Shown: positions 23,622-31,401 of the stretch, in pieces
How positions within the stretch are numbered: position 1 is the first letter of the stretch
Layout of the letters: every line of letters starts with the position of its first letter
DNA from: Actinospica durhamensis
Lineage (GTDB): Bacteria; Actinomycetota; Actinomycetes; Streptomycetales; Catenulisporaceae
NCBI RefSeq assembly: GCF_018139695.1
Contig: NZ_JAGSOG010000013.1
Span: forward strand, 1-64,000
DNA length: 64,000 nucleotides
Direction: 5' to 3'
The notes under the pieces: generated by a model
What the model saw: the letters and a program-made list of their open reading frames with translations, nothing else
Told to the model about the DNA's origin: nothing
The model's database searches: none
Program-made: the position numbers and the translations under genes

Positions 23622-24743
23622 TTAGGCCGGGCTTCCCGGACCCGCGATATAGCCCGAACGCACCGCGACGTGGTTGTGATCCGTCATCGCGGTGCTGTCG
23701 ACGTACTGATCGATCGCTCCCACCAGGGGCAGCCCCCGCACCGCCGGGTCCGGGATCGTCGCAAGCAGCGCCTGGGCGAACCGCTCCGCGTGCAGCACCT
23801 CGAACGGCCGGTTGTGATAGTCGCGGACGTGCGCGTCGACCGGCTCGGTGAGGCCGAGCTCGTTGTGCAGCGCGCCGACGAACTCGTACGCCGCGGACAG
23901 GTGCCGCTCCCGTTCCTTCCACTCGCGTGCGCCCAGGGCGTCGGCCAGGATCGGGCCGAGCGTCCGCGAGCACGGCAGGGAGGCGAAGACCGTGCCGAGC
24001 CACTTGCCGTACGGCGGGTAGACGCGGCTCATCAGCAGGCACAGCCGCATCAGGTCACGAACCTGCCGGGCGGCGACGACCGCGGAGCCGAGTTCGTCCC
24101 CGACCTCGCCGCAGCGGCCGACGAACGCCTCCTCGTCCGACAGCCGCGTCCACTGGCAGGCCAGGATGTACCGCCAGACCTCGTCCGGGTACCAGGCCAG
24201 AGCCCGCCGATAGGAGCCGAGCAGGCCGCTGTCGTCGCGGAAGACCTCGCCGCCGATCAGCTCCCGCAGCACCTGGGTCGGCACCATCAGCCACTCGGTC
24301 GCGCTGAGTCCCTCGTCCGGATCGGCAAGGAGGTGGCCGCTGAAGTAGGCGTGGAGGTCGTGGATGTGCACCCAGTGCCGCTCGGCCGTGCCGTGCGGGA
24401 ACGCGAAGCGCACGGGGTGGCCGCGGAACTCGGCCGGCAGCTCGCGGGCGAAGAGCGCGTCGAGCGTCACGGCGTGCGCCCGGTGGTCCTCGCCGCTCAG
24501 GAAGATCTGCAGGCGCGGCCCCCAGGCGTGGTCCGTCGAACGCTGCGTGTCGAATCCCTGCACGTCGGAGCCCCAGCCGAGCAGCGCCGCGGAGTACGCA
24601 AGGCCGGGCATCTCCGAGTCGAGCAGGGGCGCGAGGACCTCGGCGAAGAACAGGCGGGAGAGTTCGAGCCCGGGGATGAACACCGGCGGGGACGCGGCCG
24701 GCGGCCGGGGCGAGTGGGACGGCTGCGGCGGCGACGGCGACAT
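23622..24743 (-). CDS. DUF4037-family protein (nucleotidyltransferase-like)
   Basis: A 373-residue protein matching the DUF4037 family. The N-terminal half has the degenerate nucleotidyltransferase-like motif LLGWGSDVQGFDTQRSTDHAWGPRLQIFL (Gly-Ser then two acidic/polar positions), and the central part the family's WLMVPTQVLRELIGGEVFRDDSGLL and WRYILACQWTRLSDEEAF. The C-terminal part is helical. The family is widespread in actinobacteria and has no assigned reaction; a nucleotide- or aminoglycoside-type transfer is only a structural guess. A proline/serine-rich start of about 20 residues makes the exact start uncertain (ATG 24743 or GTG 24752). Confidence 0.75.
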   Translation of the reverse strand: MSPSPPQPSHSPRPPAASPPVFIPGLELSRLFFAEVLAPLLDSEMPGLAYSAALLGWGSDVQGFDTQRSTDHAWGPRLQIFLSGEDHRAHAVTLDALFARELPAEFRGHPVRFAFPHGTAERHWVHIHDLHAYFSGHLLADPDEGLSATEWLMVPTQVLRELIGGEVFRDDSGLLGSYRRALAWYPDEVWRYILACQWTRLSDEEAFVGRCGEVGDELGSAVVAARQVRDLMRLCLLMSRVYPPYGKWLGTVFASLPCSRTLGPILADALGAREWKERERHLSAAYEFVGALHNELGLTEPVDAHVRDYHNRPFEVLHAERFAQALLATIPDPAVRGLPLVGAIDQYVDSTAMTDHNHVAVRSGYIAGPGSPA

Positions 24744-24806
24744 GCGCGCCACTGTGGCACGGCCTGCGGCCTGCCCGCGAACGGTTTTCGAGGACCGGAG
24801 ACAGAG

Positions 24807-24845
24807 CACCGCCGCCCGGCCGGAGTGCCCGGCCGGGCGGCGGTG
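24807..24845 (-). terminator. Strong hairpin terminator
   Basis: A perfect 17-bp GC stem (24807-24823 with 24829-24845) with loop AGTGC lies between the small helical-protein gene and the DUF4037 gene, both leftward. It most likely ends the small gene's transcript. Confidence 0.7.
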
Positions 24846-24940
24846 TGGCGCTGGACTGCTCGTACCCTTATTTTCGAGTTGTTCATCCGTGGTTCGAAAG
24901 TTATGAAGGAGTCTTATGCGATGGCTGTGACCGACGAACC

Positions 24941-25159
24941 CTAGTGGCGCTGGTGCGTCTGGCGCATCCGCGCCGCCTGGTCCGCGGCCGCCTTCTCCGC
25001 GGCGCGCCGCTGCCGCTCGGCGATCTCGGCCGCCTCCCGCGCCGCGTTGGCGGCTTCCTGCTGCTGGCGCTGGTATTCCTGCGCCTGGCGGATCCGCTCG
25101 GCGTCGGCCTGCTGGTGGTAGGCGGAGTTGGAGTACTGCGGGGGGACGTTTCCGGTCAT
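24941..25159 (-). CDS. Small Ala/Gln/Arg-rich helical protein
   Basis: A 72-residue protein with no recognised family. After a short N-terminus (MTGNVPPQYSNSAY) the rest is one continuous, highly charged helix rich in Ala, Gln, Arg and Glu, without prolines, compatible with a single alpha-helix or coiled coil. The ATG at 25159 is clear because AAGGAGATCGCC precedes it. It is divergent from the unknown 25265 gene across about 105 bases, so the two may be controlled together. The helix could bind a partner, RNA or a filament; none is proven. Confidence 0.65.
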   Translation of the reverse strand: MTGNVPPQYSNSAYHQQADAERIRQAQEYQRQQQEAANAAREAAEIAERQRRAAEKAAADQAARMRQTHQRH

Positions 25160-25264
25160 GGCGATCTCCTTGATCGGCTCCGGCATTCCCACATCCGAAG
25201 CGTGAAACCAGCGTAGGATGCCTATTTAGCAGCTATTTCGCACGCGTTTCCGGGGAGGGGCGTG

Positions 25265-26203
25265 ATGGCGGGAACGGCGACTTCGCGCGGCGTCAGACTG
25301 GCCGGCCACTATCTCAATGAACTGCTTCTCACCGAATACCGGCGGCAGTGGTACTACCGCGGGGACCGCAATCGCAGCAACAAGGTCAACACCATGGCCG
25401 TCGCCTACGTCCTGGCCGTCCACCGCCTGGGCGACACGGCCGTCGAGGTGGAGTACCAGGAGGACGCCAAGCGGATCAAGGACACCGTCTACCGCGCCCT
25501 GGTCGGCCGGATCCTGACCCGCGAGACGCTCGAGCTGTTCATGGACGCGTTCGCCATGAGCGAGGCGCACTGCGAGACCCTGGCCCGGCTCTGGGACGGC
25601 ACCGCGGCCCCCCGCGTCCTGATCGGCGACATGCCCCCGATCGCCCGCCCCAACCCGGCCGCCCGCACCAAGCGGCGTTACGAGACCGTGCAGCGCCACG
25701 AGTTCCACTACCTCGGCGCCGACGGCCAGCCGGTGCGCCACCGCACCATCCAGACCATCAGGGCCCTGGTCGACGGCTACAGCGTGCACCCGTACACCTT
25801 CGACCTGAGCGAAGTAGAGCTCGAATTCGTCCTCGGCGGCGCCCCGTCCGAGCCGTACCAGCTCCAGGGCACGCACTGGGCCGTGGACGTACAGCTCCCG
25901 GAGACCCTGTCCATCGGCCAGGCCGTGCCGATGGAGTTCTCCACGATCTTCCGCAACGACGCCCCCCTCGAGCCCTGCTTCCGCTACGCCACCCACCAGC
26001 GCCTGACCGACCTGATGTTCCGGGTCGAGTTCCACCCGCGGTGCCTGCCCCGCTCGGTCCACTGGACGGAGTGGCGGGACTACCGCGAGCCCGACGACGT
26101 CGTCACCCACTCCCAGTCGGCCGCGCTCAACCGCGAGCACTCCGTGGTCCAGCACCTCGAGGTGCTGGAGAACGCCGTGGCCGGCTTCGCCTGGGAGTTC
26201 TAG
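25265..26203 (+). CDS. Conserved-looking hypothetical protein
   Basis: A 312-residue soluble protein I do not recognise. The first half is helical and basic (TEYRRQWYYRGDRNRSNKVNTMAVAYVLAVHRLG, then YQEDAKRIKDTVYRALVGRIL). The second half looks beta-rich, with alternating hydrophobics (FDLSEVELEFVLGGAPSEPYQLQGTHWAVDVQLPETL) and several aromatic pairs. No signal peptide or membrane segment is seen. The ATG at 25265 follows GGGGAGGGGC; a GTG directly before it is also in frame. TAGGAT at 25214-25219 is a fair -10. It is divergent from the small helical protein, with which it may form a functional pair. Confidence 0.6.
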   Translation: MAGTATSRGVRLAGHYLNELLLTEYRRQWYYRGDRNRSNKVNTMAVAYVLAVHRLGDTAVEVEYQEDAKRIKDTVYRALVGRILTRETLELFMDAFAMSEAHCETLARLWDGTAAPRVLIGDMPPIARPNPAARTKRRYETVQRHEFHYLGADGQPVRHRTIQTIRALVDGYSVHPYTFDLSEVELEFVLGGAPSEPYQLQGTHWAVDVQLPETLSIGQAVPMEFSTIFRNDAPLEPCFRYATHQRLTDLMFRVEFHPRCLPRSVHWTEWRDYREPDDVVTHSQSAALNREHSVVQHLEVLENAVAGFAWEF

Positions 26204-26336
26204 CCCCGTCACCCCGCCCCACGCCGCTCGGCGCCGAGATCTCCGACTCAACCATCGCGCCGCCCGATCGTCTCAGTGGACGAAGAGCGAAGCAGATACA
26301 AAGTCAGAGCCATGACACGAAGCCCGGGGGACACCC

Positions 26337-26993
26337 ATGTCAGTTCACGCACACGATGCCCGAGGCCGCCGCGTGCTTCTCGCCGCCGCGACGCTCGCCA
26401 CCCTGGCGGCGGCCGCGGCGGGCTGCACGTCGAGCGGCACGCCGACCAGCACGTCGGCCGCGGGCGCGCCCACCACCACCGCACCCGCGGCGTCGCCCAG
26501 CAGTGTCGAAGTCACTACACAGGCCCCTGCGACGTCGGCCGCGCCCGCCGGAACGGCCGTCCCGGCGTGCTCCGCCGCCCAGCTCACGATCCAGACCGGG
26601 GTGAACCAGGCGGCTTCGGGCCACTCCTACCTGACGCTGATCTTCACCGACTCCGGCACGAGCGCCTGTTCCCTCCAGGGCTACCCCGGCGCCGAACTCA
26701 CTCTGCCCGGCGGCGGCAAGCTCGACGCCGAGCGCGTGGGCGGGGGCTCCGCGTCGCCCGTCACCATCGAGCCGGGCAAGTCGGCCTCCACGTTCCTCGC
26801 GTGGGAGCACTTCCCGCAGAACGGCAGCGCCGACGTCTCGGCCGCCGACTGCGCGGGCTACGGCGCCACGACCCTGCTGGTGACCGCGCCGAATCAGACC
26901 ACCTCGACGCACCTGGCCCCGCCCGACAGCGGTTCCCCGGTGTGCTGGGGCTTCGAGGTCAACCCGGTCGTCGCCGGTACCAGCGGCCGCTGA
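26337..26993 (+). CDS. DUF4232-domain lipoprotein
   Basis: A 218-residue lipoprotein. The lipobox AAGC places the lipidated cysteine at Cys30, followed by a Thr/Ala/Pro-rich stalk (about 31-75). The C-terminal 140 residues match DUF4232: CSAAQLTIQTGVNQAASGHSYLTLIFTDSGTSACSLQGYPGAELTLPGG and the closing beta-strands. The domain is common on actinobacterial cell surfaces and has an immunoglobulin-like fold; its role is unknown. It is a single gene with its own short upstream region. Confidence 0.82.
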   Translation: MSVHAHDARGRRVLLAAATLATLAAAAAGCTSSGTPTSTSAAGAPTTTAPAASPSSVEVTTQAPATSAAPAGTAVPACSAAQLTIQTGVNQAASGHSYLTLIFTDSGTSACSLQGYPGAELTLPGGGKLDAERVGGGSASPVTIEPGKSASTFLAWEHFPQNGSADVSAADCAGYGATTLLVTAPNQTTSTHLAPPDSGSPVCWGFEVNPVVAGTSGR

Positions 26994-27053
26994 CGGCGCT
27001 GACCGCCGGGTCGGCGCTGTTATCGCCGCCGAGACCCTCGCCGCCCCCGAGAC

Positions 27054-27629
27054 CTACGCCGAGGTCACCGACCGCATCTGCGCCAGCGACTCGTCGAACA
27101 GCGCCCGCAGCCGCGCCGGGTCGTTTTGCTCGACCCAGTGGCCGAAGGCGACGCTGAAGACGGCCAGACCGACGTGGGCGGCGAGGGTCGCGGCGTGCTC
27201 GGGGACGCCGCGCCGCAGCAGGGCGCCCTTGACCACCCCGGCGAGCTTGTGCAGCTTGATCAGCTCGCGCTCCTGCAGCTCCGGGTTGGCCTGGACGATC
27301 CGCGAGCGCACCCGGGCGAAGGCGTGGCGCTCGGCGAACATCTCGGCGACCGGGTCGAAGCCGGCCGCCACCGCGGCGAGCGGCTCCGCGTCGGCCGGAG
27401 CCGCTTCGATGCCCTCGAGCCAGCAGCGCTCGAGCTGCCCCGAGCCGTTGAAGAGCACCTCGCGCTTGTCCGCGTAGTGGCGGAAGAAGGTGCGTTTGGT
27501 CAGTCCGGCGCGCTCGGCGATCTCGGCCACGGTCGTGGCGTCGTATCCCTGCTCGTCGAACAGTTCGGTCGCCGCCTTCATGAGGCGGCTGGCGGCGTCG
27601 GGCTCCCAGCGTGACATCCCCCTCAGCAT
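27054..27629 (-). CDS. TetR-family transcriptional regulator
   Basis: A 191-residue TetR-type repressor. The helix-turn-helix is ATTVAEIAERAGLTKRTFFRHYADKREVLF at about 34-63, and the rest is the helical ligand domain. Two ATGs are possible (27629 and 27617); neither has a well-spaced ribosome site. It is divergent from the SDR gene, and matching inverted operator boxes lie between them, so it probably represses that enzyme and itself and is released by an unknown small molecule. Confidence 0.87.
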   Translation of the reverse strand: MLRGMSRWEPDAASRLMKAATELFDEQGYDATTVAEIAERAGLTKRTFFRHYADKREVLFNGSGQLERCWLEGIEAAPADAEPLAAVAAGFDPVAEMFAERHAFARVRSRIVQANPELQERELIKLHKLAGVVKGALLRRGVPEHAATLAAHVGLAVFSVAFGHWVEQNDPARLRALFDESLAQMRSVTSA

Positions 27630-27631
27630 AG

Positions 27632-27685
27632 TTGATGTCACCTGGTGTCGTGAGCTAGGCTGGTGCATGACACCAAGTGACATCA
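27632..27685. promoter_or_regulatory. TetR operator pair and SDR promoter
   Basis: TGATGTCACCTGGTGTC (27633-27649) and GACACCAAGTGACATCA (27669-27685) are inverted copies that differ at one of 17 positions, and each has its own imperfect dyad. Rightward -35 TTGATG (27632-27637) and -10 TAGGCT (27656-27661), spaced 18 nt, lie within and between them, so a bound repressor would block transcription of the SDR gene. Confidence 0.75.
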
Positions 27686-27704
27686 CCTCACGGGAGTACT
27701 CATC

Positions 27705-28610
27705 ATGCGCGTGTTCGTCACCGGCGCCTCGGGCCACATCGCCTCCGCCGTCATCCCCGAACTGCTCGCCCACGGTCACCAGGTCGTCGGCCTCGCCCGC
27801 TCGGACGCCTCCGCCGCGAAGGTCGCGGGGTACGGCGCCGAGGTACGCCGCGGCGATCTGGACGATCTCGAGGGACTCACCGCCGCGGCACGGGAGGCCG
27901 ACGGCGTCATCCACCTGGCCTTCAACCACGGCCTGATGATCACCGGACAGAGGCAGGAGGCCGCAGAAGCCGACCTGAAGGCGGTCAAGGCCCTCGCCGA
28001 GGGGCTCACCGGGACCGGAAAGCCCCTCGTCAGCACGTCCGGCGTGCTGATCCTCGCCTCGACCGAAATCCGCGAGCAGCCCGGCACCGAGGACGACACG
28101 CTGCCGGGCGGCTTCCGCATCGACAGCGAGAACTTCGCGGCCGGCCTGGCCGAGCGAGGGGTGCGCTCCTCGGTCGTGCGCCTGGCCCCGATGGTCCACT
28201 CGGACCTCGACAAGCACGGCTTCACCTCGGTGCTGATCGGCTGCGCCCGCGAGAACGGCTTCGCCGCCTACATCGGCGAGGGCGCCAACCGCTGGCCGGC
28301 CGCGCACACCCGCGACGCCGCCACGCTCTACCGCCTGGCCCTGGAGAAGGCCCCGGCCGGCTCCCGCCTGCACGGCGTGACCGACACCGGCATCCCGTTC
28401 AAGACGATCGCCGAGACCATCGCCGCCGAACTCGGCGTCGAGGCCCGCAGCGTGACCGCCGACGAGGCGCCGAAGTACCTCAGCTTCCTGGCAGCCTTCG
28501 CAGGCCTCGACGCGCCGGTGGAGAACGCCAAGACCCGCGCCGTGCTGGGCTGGGAGCCGACCCACCCGCTCTGGATCGAGGACGTCCGCTCGGGCCACTA
28601 CTTCGCCTGA
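27705..28610 (+). CDS. NAD(P)-dependent SDR-type epimerase/dehydratase family protein
   Basis: A 301-residue atypical extended short-chain dehydrogenase. The nucleotide loop is VFVTGASGHIASAVIPELL, the end of beta-2 reads GLARSD (suggesting NADP), and a substrate-side STSGVLI replaces a classical Tyr-x-x-x-Lys site, as in several atypical members that act as ligand-binding or reductase proteins. The final PTHPLWIEDVRSGHYF is the usual end of this subgroup. It is controlled by the divergent TetR regulator and ends before a strong hairpin. Members are often part of electrophile or aldehyde defence; the substrate is not known. Confidence 0.82.
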   Translation: MRVFVTGASGHIASAVIPELLAHGHQVVGLARSDASAAKVAGYGAEVRRGDLDDLEGLTAAAREADGVIHLAFNHGLMITGQRQEAAEADLKAVKALAEGLTGTGKPLVSTSGVLILASTEIREQPGTEDDTLPGGFRIDSENFAAGLAERGVRSSVVRLAPMVHSDLDKHGFTSVLIGCARENGFAAYIGEGANRWPAAHTRDAATLYRLALEKAPAGSRLHGVTDTGIPFKTIAETIAAELGVEARSVTADEAPKYLSFLAAFAGLDAPVENAKTRAVLGWEPTHPLWIEDVRSGHYFA

Positions 28611-28706
28611 AAGCCCGCACTGCGCCGACCGCACGCCACTCGCGCTCGGCGCTCGCTCTTGCCCTTGCCCTTGCCGCACAGCATGGAAAGAGTGGCGCAC
28701 ATCACA

Positions 28707-28745
28707 CGCCTCGGCGGCCGCCCCACTCGGGCGGCCGCCGAGGCG
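28707..28745 (+). terminator. Strong hairpin terminator behind the SDR gene
   Basis: A perfect 17-bp stem (28707-28723 with 28729-28745) and loop CACTC, 97 bases after the SDR stop. The following stretch to 28896 has no gene I can support. Confidence 0.7.
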
Positions 28746-28896
28746 TACGCCACAGCTGCCCCGTCCGCGCCGCCACCGCCACACCCGCAGAACCGAAGAC
28801 GCAGTCACATAGGGACCCACGCGGGACCACACTCCACCCCCACCACCGGCCCCTCCGCGCTCTAAATGCCGCATGGCCGGGAATGCCGAGCGTGAC

Positions 28897-28902
28897 TACG
28901 GT
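28897..28902 (+). promoter_or_regulatory. -10 element for a leaderless GNAT gene
   Basis: TACGGT fits TANNNT and ends 8 nt before the ATG at 28911; there is no Shine-Dalgarno sequence. The -35 is weak. Confidence 0.35.
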
Positions 28903-28910
28903 TGCGCACC

Positions 28911-29429
28911 ATGATCGAGCTCATCGAACCTGACACAGACCTCTACAACGCCTTCCGCGCCTGCCGCGCCGACTGGGGCCCCGGCGAGCACGAAGACGGC
29001 TTCGGCATCGACGAACGCGACGACGTCGACTCGCCCGAGGGTTTCGCGACCTGGGTACGCCGCATGCGCAGCCAGTTGCACCCCCGCACGCAGCCGTGCC
29101 CCGACAGGCCGCACTGGACGCCCCACTGGATCGTCGAGGACGGAGAGATCCTCGGCGCCATCGCCCTGCGCCATCAGGCCGACGACCTCTTCGGCCGCAT
29201 CGGCTACGGCATCCGCCCCTCCGCGCGCCGCCGCGGCGTCGCCACCTGGGCGCTCACCCAGACTCTCGCCGAGGCCCGCGAAGTACTGGGGCTCGACCGA
29301 GTCCTGATGCCCTGCGCCGCGGACAACATCCCCTCCGCCCGCACCATCGAACGCTGCGGCGGCATCCTCGAAGGCATCGTCGCCACCGAACTCGGCCCCC
29401 AGCGCCGCTACTGGATCGACCTGAGCTGA
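28911..29429 (+). CDS. GNAT-family N-acetyltransferase (putative amino-sugar or antibiotic type)
   Basis: A 172-residue acetyltransferase. The acetyl-CoA motif is IGYGIRPSARRRGVATWALTQTL, with the R-R-G-V-A loop, and AADNIPSARTIERCGGILEG is the classical end of the RimJ/phosphinothricin-like subgroup. An unusually long N-terminal helix region (about 1-75, rich in Asp, Arg and Trp) precedes the fold. The target is unknown. The ATG at 28911 is used because a -10-like box lies just before it and there is no ribosome site, pointing to a leaderless mRNA. Confidence 0.82.
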   Translation: MIELIEPDTDLYNAFRACRADWGPGEHEDGFGIDERDDVDSPEGFATWVRRMRSQLHPRTQPCPDRPHWTPHWIVEDGEILGAIALRHQADDLFGRIGYGIRPSARRRGVATWALTQTLAEAREVLGLDRVLMPCAADNIPSARTIERCGGILEGIVATELGPQRRYWIDLS

Positions 29430-29753
29430 AGGCAGGTCCAGACCCTCGCCCGCCGGCAGGAGAAGGCGGGCCTGCGACGCCCCATGTCACACATAAGCCC
29501 CGAATTCACACTCATACATAGAGCATGCGCCCAAAACCGACGCACCACGGCAGGCAATCAGCGTCTCAACGTCCCCATGCCCCATCCGCGCACCGAATCC
29601 GCACCTCACCGATCGGAGACACCGATGATCGCGCCACGCGCCCGCGAAACGTCCGCGCCAGGACCACAGAACCCTGTAACGAACGCGCAGGGCCGGCGAC
29701 CTCCCCCAGTCGCCGACCCTGCTCCCCTGCCCGCGCCCGCGCAGCGCGGGCCG
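29430..29753. other. Intergenic region with two hairpins
   Basis: A 324-base gap between the convergent GNAT gene and MetE-like gene. GCAGG...GCCCGCC / GGCGGGCCTGC (29432-29475) forms a likely terminator for the GNAT gene. A second hairpin (29688-29721) serves the leftward operon. The part between, about 29480-29680, is less GC-rich and shows no gene or RNA that I recognise. Confidence 0.5.
29688..29721 (-). terminator. Hairpin terminator of the LysR-linked aromatic operon
   Basis: CAGGGCCGGCGAC (29688-29700) pairs with GTCGCCGACCCTG (29709-29721) with one mismatch, 33 bases beyond the stop of the last gene. Confidence 0.6.
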
Positions 29754-30914
29754 TCAGAGCTCGTTGCCCCAGAAGTAGCGGGCGGTCATCTCCACGACCT
29801 GGAGCTTGGCGTGCTGCACCACTTCGGTGACCGCGGCGGGGGCGGCGGCAAAGGTGCCGTTGGTGGAGATGGCGATGTCGTCGATGTCGACGACTTCGGC
29901 GGCCACGTCGATGCGGGCGACGACGTCGTCCACGTCCTCGACTTCCTCGTTCGACACGTCCACGACGCCGAGCGAGACGACCGTGCCGGGCTTGAGCAGC
30001 TCGAGGGGGAAGCGCGCGGCTTCGTCCTTCGGGTACTCGACGCACAGGCGGATGTAGGGCTGACGGTTGAGGAACGCGGTGACCGCCGACGCGTCGTAGC
30101 CCGCGCCCGCCGCGTCCTGCGCGCCTGGCGCCGCGCCCGCGGTGGTCAGGTCGAGGCCGACCCGGAAGTCCTCCGGGGTGCGCGCTTCGAGGCCTTCGAG
30201 CACTGCCGCGTCGGCGGTGAGCATGGCGTCGAGCAGCTCGTCGGGGTCCACGCCCGCGGCCTGGGCGCGCTCGCGGCCGTCCGTCGTCAGCAGCACGCCG
30301 GCGAGCGGGTTCTGCAGCAGTACGTAGGCGATGCCCTGCTGCGCCACGGCCACGATCTCCTCGCGGATGACGGCGGCAAGGGCTGCCGCCGCTTCCGTCG
30401 ACGCCTCCGCCGCGTTCGTCTTCGCGTCGGCTCCTGCTTCCGACGCGCCGTCGGGTGGCGCGGCGGCGTCGCGGCTCAGGGCCAGGACGTAGCCGGGGGA
30501 CGGAAGGGCGAGCAGCAGGGAGCGGTCGATCGCGCCGGCGAGGAACGCGGCCTCGTTCTCGACCAGCCTGCCGTTCGGCTTCGGCGTGCCCGTCAGTGCC
30601 CTGATCTCCGGGGCCAGCGCCGGGCCGACCAGGCCGGCGATCGGGCCCGGGGCGGAGGGCTGCGCGGCGAAGCCGTCGACGTGGTCGTAGACCGGGGCGA
30701 GGCTGTTGCGGCGGCGCAGCTGGCCGTCGCCGAGGGAGGACAGGCCGAGTCTGCGCTGGGCGCGCAGGACCTCGCGGATCGCCTGGTCCTCGGCGACCTC
30801 GAACTCGGCATCGCCGAGCGTGCCGGCGGCGTGGGCCGCGCGGGCCTCGGCCAGGGCGGGCGGGGTGAGCAGGCCGGCGTGGTGGTCGATGTGGTACTTG
30901 AAGTCGTCAGCCAC
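29754..30914 (-). CDS. MetE/UROD-fold protein lacking the zinc cysteine
   Basis: A 386-residue protein with the barrel of cobalamin-independent methionine synthase C-terminal domains (COG0620). ISSLGDGQ-like LSSLGDGQLRRRN, YVLLQNPLAG and the closing VVSLGVVDVSNEEVEDVDDVVARID follow the family. However, where functional enzymes carry the zinc cysteine (xPxCGF), this protein reads ISTNGTFAA, so methyl transfer through zinc-thiolate is unlikely. An Ala/Asp-rich insertion (about 150-185) breaks the middle. The GTG start at 30914 is well supported by AGGAGG six bases upstream; it overlaps the previous gene by 8 nt. It is the last gene of an aromatic-type operon, and its reaction is unknown. Confidence 0.7.
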   Translation of the reverse strand: MADDFKYHIDHHAGLLTPPALAEARAAHAAGTLGDAEFEVAEDQAIREVLRAQRRLGLSSLGDGQLRRRNSLAPVYDHVDGFAAQPSAPGPIAGLVGPALAPEIRALTGTPKPNGRLVENEAAFLAGAIDRSLLLALPSPGYVLALSRDAAAPPDGASEAGADAKTNAAEASTEAAAALAAVIREEIVAVAQQGIAYVLLQNPLAGVLLTTDGRERAQAAGVDPDELLDAMLTADAAVLEGLEARTPEDFRVGLDLTTAGAAPGAQDAAGAGYDASAVTAFLNRQPYIRLCVEYPKDEAARFPLELLKPGTVVSLGVVDVSNEEVEDVDDVVARIDVAAEVVDIDDIAISTNGTFAAAPAAVTEVVQHAKLQVVEMTARYFWGNEL

Positions 30915-31401
30915 GGTGAGCCTCCTCAGGCTTCTGTCCGTCCGCGGCGGCCGCCGCGTTCTTGGCACCGGCCCAGGCGGGGAAGTCCATGTCGAAGCCC
31001 GCCTCGGCCACCACGGCGCGGGCGATCTCCTCGTCCTCCTCCGGGCTGCCGCCGGAGATGCCGAGGCCGCCGAGGATCGCGCCGTCGCGCTTGAGGGTGT
31101 AGCCGCCGCCGGTGGCCACGATGGGCTGGTGGCCCATTCGCCCGACCTGGCCGAAGAACACCGGGTCGCTGTTGGACCAGCCCTTGAGCATGATCGTGGG
31201 ACGCTGCATCACCGCGGCCGAGTAGGCCTTGGCCAGCGCGATGCTCGGGGTCATCGGGCGGGCGCCGTCCATCCGCTGCACGGCCACGGTGTAGCCGCCG
31301 TAGTCGACCACGGCGACGCTGAAGGCCTTGCCGAGCGCGAGGGCGCGCGCCTGCGCGTTCTCGATCATCGCCATGGCTTCGTCGAGGCTGGGGCTGCTCA
31401 T
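30907..31401 (-). CDS. HbpS/GlcG-family (heme-binding-like) protein
   Basis: A 164-residue member of the GlcG/HbpS/PduO-C fold. It shows LDEAMAMIENAQARALALGKAFSVAVVDYGGYTVAVQRMDGA, SIALAKAYSAAVMQRPT and GGLGISGGSPEEDEEIARAVVAEAG, the full family core. In Streptomyces HbpS binds haem and senses redox state; other members sit in aromatic or glycolate operons with unknown roles. The C-terminal 20 residues are an Ala-rich tail. ATG 31401 overlaps the hydrolase stop by 4 nt, so it is translationally coupled. Confidence 0.82.
   Translation of the reverse strand: MSSPSLDEAMAMIENAQARALALGKAFSVAVVDYGGYTVAVQRMDGARPMTPSIALAKAYSAAVMQRPTIMLKGWSNSDPVFFGQVGRMGHQPIVATGGGYTLKRDGAILGGLGISGGSPEEDEEIARAVVAEAGFDMDFPAWAGAKNAAAAADGQKPEEAHRG

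Noticed and set aside
29484-31094. Plus-strand open frame over the MetE-like gene
   Set aside because: Shadow of the leftward gene; no ribosome site or family similarity.
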